Origin: Vicinamibacterales bacterium
GTDB taxonomy: Bacteria; Acidobacteriota; Vicinamibacteria; Vicinamibacterales; SCN-69-37
Direction of reading: 5' to 3'
Assembly: GCA_030827135.1 (NCBI GenBank)
Contig: JAURFE010000001.1
Span: 276,569-340,568 of the forward strand
DNA: 64,000 bases
A program made the translations under genes and the position numbers. Below are positions 61,660-64,000 of this stretch, in pieces (within the stretch, counting starts at the first letter, position 1; each line of letters opens with the position of its first letter). Below the pieces are notes generated by a model. The model was not told the DNA's origin, did not search any database, and worked only from the letters and a program-made list of their open reading frames with translations.

Positions 61660-62802
61660 ATGGAACGTTTCTCACGATTCAGCGCTGATCAACTGGCATT
61701 CGCCCGCACAAAAACCGCATACATGGGACGCGGGGAGTCGATTGAATTCCTCCGCGTGATGGACATCAAACACAGTGTCGGCCACTGGTCGGCCGGCGAT
61801 TTCTGCGACCGGTTTGCGCCGCCGGGGTATCACTCCGACGATCCCGCGTTCCGGAACGACTTCGAAGGCCAGTGCCGTCGCACAAAGGCCGCCGGCGTGT
61901 CGGCCATCGAGATTCACCAGAGCGTGTTCGAGAAGACGCTGAATGGTGATCTCGACCCCGCCGCCATCACCAGGGCGCAGCAGGGCTTTCTGGCCGAGCT
62001 GGGCATGTCGGTGACGGCCTGCAATATCAACACCTGGACCAACCCGAAGTTCCGCCTCGGCGGTCCGTGTAATCCCGATCCGGCGATTCGCAAGGCCGCC
62101 CTCGAGGAAGTGCTCAAAGGCGTCGAGATCTGCAGGTTGATGAACATTCCCGTGTTGAGCGTGTGGCCGGGGTCTGACGGCGCCGATTATCACTTCCAGA
62201 TCGACTACAAGGAGTCGATCGAATGGTTCACGGAGGCTCTGGCGACGGTGAACAAGGCGTGCCTCAGCCACGGCATCAAACTCGCCATCGAACCGAAACC
62301 GTACGAGCCCCGCGAGCTCTACATGATCATTCCGACCGCGGCCTCGGCGATTCTCGTCGCGCAGCAGGTGAACAAGGCGACCGGCGGCAACAACTGCGGC
62401 TTGACGATCGATTACGGCCATCAGAAGATGGAAGCGACGACGGCGTCGACGGCCTGCGACCTCGCGGAATACGCCGGGGTGCCTGTCCACAAGTTCGACG
62501 TGAACGATGCGCGACAGGGCCGCAACGACCAGGACTGCATGTTCGGCACGCTCTCGATTCCCGAGTCGGTCGAATACCTCTACACCACGTTCGTGCGGAA
62601 CTACCGCGGCTATTACAGCCAGGACCAGTTCACATACCGCGAAGATCCGACGCGCGCGATCGAACGGAGCATGATCAACTTCGCGAACCTGTCGCTGAAG
62701 GCCGTCCGCTTGTACGAGCGTCAGGCCGACATCGCGACGGCGCGCACGGCGGGCACCGGGCCGGACATCCTCGATATCGTCTCGCCGGTGCTCGTGGGCT
62801 GA
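61660..62802 (+). CDS. Xylose-isomerase-like sugar isomerase (TIM barrel)
   Basis: This 380-residue protein carries the metal and substrate motifs of class I xylose isomerase in order: His86 (AIEIHQSV), Glu211 and Lys213 ([10 protein letters not shown]), Asp251 and His254 ([10 protein letters not shown]), Asp280 (KFDVNDA), and Asp290/Asp292 (NDQDCMFGT). Compared with Streptomyces-type XylA, the acidic residues after the catalytic His (HDDD) are replaced by HQSV and one metal Glu is Asp, so the substrate probably differs. It is followed six bases later by araB, hence L-arabinose to L-ribulose is a reasonable guess. ATG 61660 is chosen; ATGs at codons 22 and 34 are possible. Confidence 0.82.
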   Translation: MERFSRFSADQLAFARTKTAYMGRGESIEFLRVMDIKHSVGHWSAGDFCDRFAPPGYHSDDPAFRNDFEGQCRRTKAAGVSAIEIHQSVFEKTLNGDLDPAAITRAQQGFLAELGMSVTACNINTWTNPKFRLGGPCNPDPAIRKAALEEVLKGVEICRLMNIPVLSVWPGSDGADYHFQIDYKESIEWFTEALATVNKACLSHGIKLAIEPKPYEPRELYMIIPTAASAILVAQQVNKATGGNNCGLTIDYGHQKMEATTASTACDLAEYAGVPVHKFDVNDARQGRNDQDCMFGTLSIPESVEYLYTTFVRNYRGYYSQDQFTYREDPTRAIERSMINFANLSLKAVRLYERQADIATARTAGTGPDILDIVSPVLVG

Positions 62803-62808
62803 CGTCGC

Positions 62809-64000
62809 ATGGCTTTCACGATCGGGATTGACTACGGCACCAACTCCGTCCGCGCCGTGGTCGTGGACTGTGCGGATGGACGGACGGTCGGCACGTCGGT
62901 GTTCACCTATCCGAGTGGCGACCACGGGGTCCTGCTGCATCCGAAGGATCCGCACCTCGCCCGACAGCATCCCGGCGACTACATCAAGGGGCTCGAAGCC
63001 AGCGTCATCGGCGCCTTGAAACAGGCCGCCGCTGTTGACGGATTCTCGGCGGCGAACGTCATCGGCATCGGCGTGGACACCACGGGCTCAACGCCGCTGC
63101 CGGTGGACGCGCAGGCGCGTCCCCTCGCGCTTGATCCGGCATGGGAAGGCCATCTCGCGGCTCATGCCTGGCTGTGGAAGGACCATACCTCAGCGGAGGA
63201 AGCCGAGGCCATCACCGCGACCGCGCGCGTGCATGCGCCGCACCTGCTCGCGCCGATCGGCGGCACCTATTCCTCCGAGTGGTGGTGGTCGAAGATCTGG
63301 CGCTGCCTGAAGGTCGCGCCGGACGTGTTCGACGCCGCCGCAAGCTGGGTCGAGCTCGCCGACTTCGTGCCGGCCGTGCTGGCGGGCGTCACCGACTCCA
63401 CGAAGATTGTCCGCGGCATGTGCGCGGCCGGACACAAAGCGATGTACTCCGACGTGTGGGGCGGCCTGCCGGACAAGGCATTCCTGGCGCGCCTCGACCC
63501 GAGGCTGGCGACACTGCGCGACCGGCTCTACGACAGGGCGCTGCCGACCGGGACACCAGCCGGACATCTCTGCGCGGACTGGGCCACGCGCCTCGGGTTA
63601 CGGGAAGGCATTCCGATCGCGATGGGCGCCTTCGATGCGCACTACGCCGCGATTGGCGCCGGCGTCACCACGGGCACCTGGGTGAAGATCATCGGCACCT
63701 CGACGTGTGACTGCGCCGTGGCGCCGGCCACGACGCCCATCGCCGACATCCCCGGCATCTGCGGCATTGTGAATGGCTCGATCCTGCCCGGGTACTACGG
63801 GATTGAGGCCGGCCAGTCCGCGGTGGGTGACATTCTCCGCTGGTGGGTGGAGGAAGTCTGCAAGGGTGATGATCTGGAGCACACCCATCTCTCGGTGGAA
63901 GCCTCGCGATTGCGACCGGCTGAATCCGGATTATTGGCGCTCGACTGGAACAACGGCAACCGCACCATTCTTGTCGACCCGCGCCTCACAGGCGTGATCC
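62809..64000 (+). CDS. araB: Ribulokinase AraB, 3' end beyond the window
   Basis: AraB phosphorylates L-ribulose to L-ribulose 5-phosphate. The reading frame from ATG 62809 stays open to the window edge, giving 397 residues of a family usually about 550 long. FGGY-kinase motifs are IGIDYGTNSVRAVVVD at the N-terminus, GVDTTGSTPLPVD, GAFDAHYAAIGAG, IIGTSTCDCAVAP and GIEAGQSAVGDI; the end LDWNNGNRTILVDPRLTG is typical of AraB. It is cotranscribed with the xylose-isomerase-like gene six bases upstream. No AraA or AraD is seen before the edge. Confidence 0.94.
   Translation, partial: MAFTIGIDYGTNSVRAVVVDCADGRTVGTSVFTYPSGDHGVLLHPKDPHLARQHPGDYIKGLEASVIGALKQAAAVDGFSAANVIGIGVDTTGSTPLPVDAQARPLALDPAWEGHLAAHAWLWKDHTSAEEAEAITATARVHAPHLLAPIGGTYSSEWWWSKIWRCLKVAPDVFDAAASWVELADFVPAVLAGVTDSTKIVRGMCAAGHKAMYSDVWGGLPDKAFLARLDPRLATLRDRLYDRALPTGTPAGHLCADWATRLGLREGIPIAMGAFDAHYAAIGAGVTTGTWVKIIGTSTCDCAVAPATTPIADIPGICGIVNGSILPGYYGIEAGQSAVGDILRWWVEEVCKGDDLEHTHLSVEASRLRPAESGLLALDWNNGNRTILVDPRLTGVI

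Overview
This window is high-GC bacterial chromosome with almost no spare DNA. The gene content suggests an acidobacterium of the Vicinamibacteria type, a soil polymer degrader; that is an inference from the mix of very large exported BNR/sortilin propellers, DUF5916 and DUF5695 proteins, a GH127 enzyme and many signal-peptide proteins, because no rRNA marker is present. No tRNA, rRNA, CRISPR array, insertion sequence or prophage was seen.

Bases 1-20,474 are mostly minus-strand housekeeping genes in tightly coupled strings. One string runs from 13,764 leftward: TPR-like membrane protein, zinc-ribbon RDD protein, pgpA, cinA, gpsA, ftsY, ribD, ribE, ribBA, a secreted protein, a BNR propeller, ffh and the start of rpsP. 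Many neighbours overlap by four bases (ATGA or GTGA), pointing to translational coupling. A plus-strand formimidoyltransferase gene separates this from a second minus-strand string: UPF0104 membrane protein, nrdR, a DUF4390 protein, and an NtrY/NtrX-like two-component pair.

Bases 20,509-28,999 are plus strand: a DUF4097-like anchored protein, purC coupled to a tiny Fis-type helix-turn-helix gene, a 600-base region holding two very large inverted repeats, and groES-groEL behind a clear sigma-70 promoter with tandem CIRCE operators. A copper P1B-ATPase with three extra metal-binding modules and a lipoprotein follow.

Bases 29,141-54,180 are an export-rich accessory region: M28 and S9 peptidases, SelO AMPylase, a SpoIIE-type phosphatase, two more giant BNR propellers (one fused to an FKBP prolyl isomerase and head to head with a cyclophilin gene), tryptophanase, a lipoprotein hydrolase, two outer-membrane barrel proteins, RNase D, an exported methyltransferase, an exported acetamidase-family protein and a PQQ-type propeller.

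Bases 54,304-64,000 hold a class V aminotransferase and then a probable L-arabinose locus: a GH127 beta-L-arabinofuranosidase, a DUF5695 protein, and, divergently, a xylose-isomerase-like protein next to a ribulokinase (araB) cut by the window edge.

Between genes there is a recurring family of short double-hairpin elements with a TACGTAGGG-type head, at about 4.3, 10.2, 14.7 and 58.7 kb, with a related single hairpin at 25.4 kb. In two of them flanking genes end on the element's own TAG.
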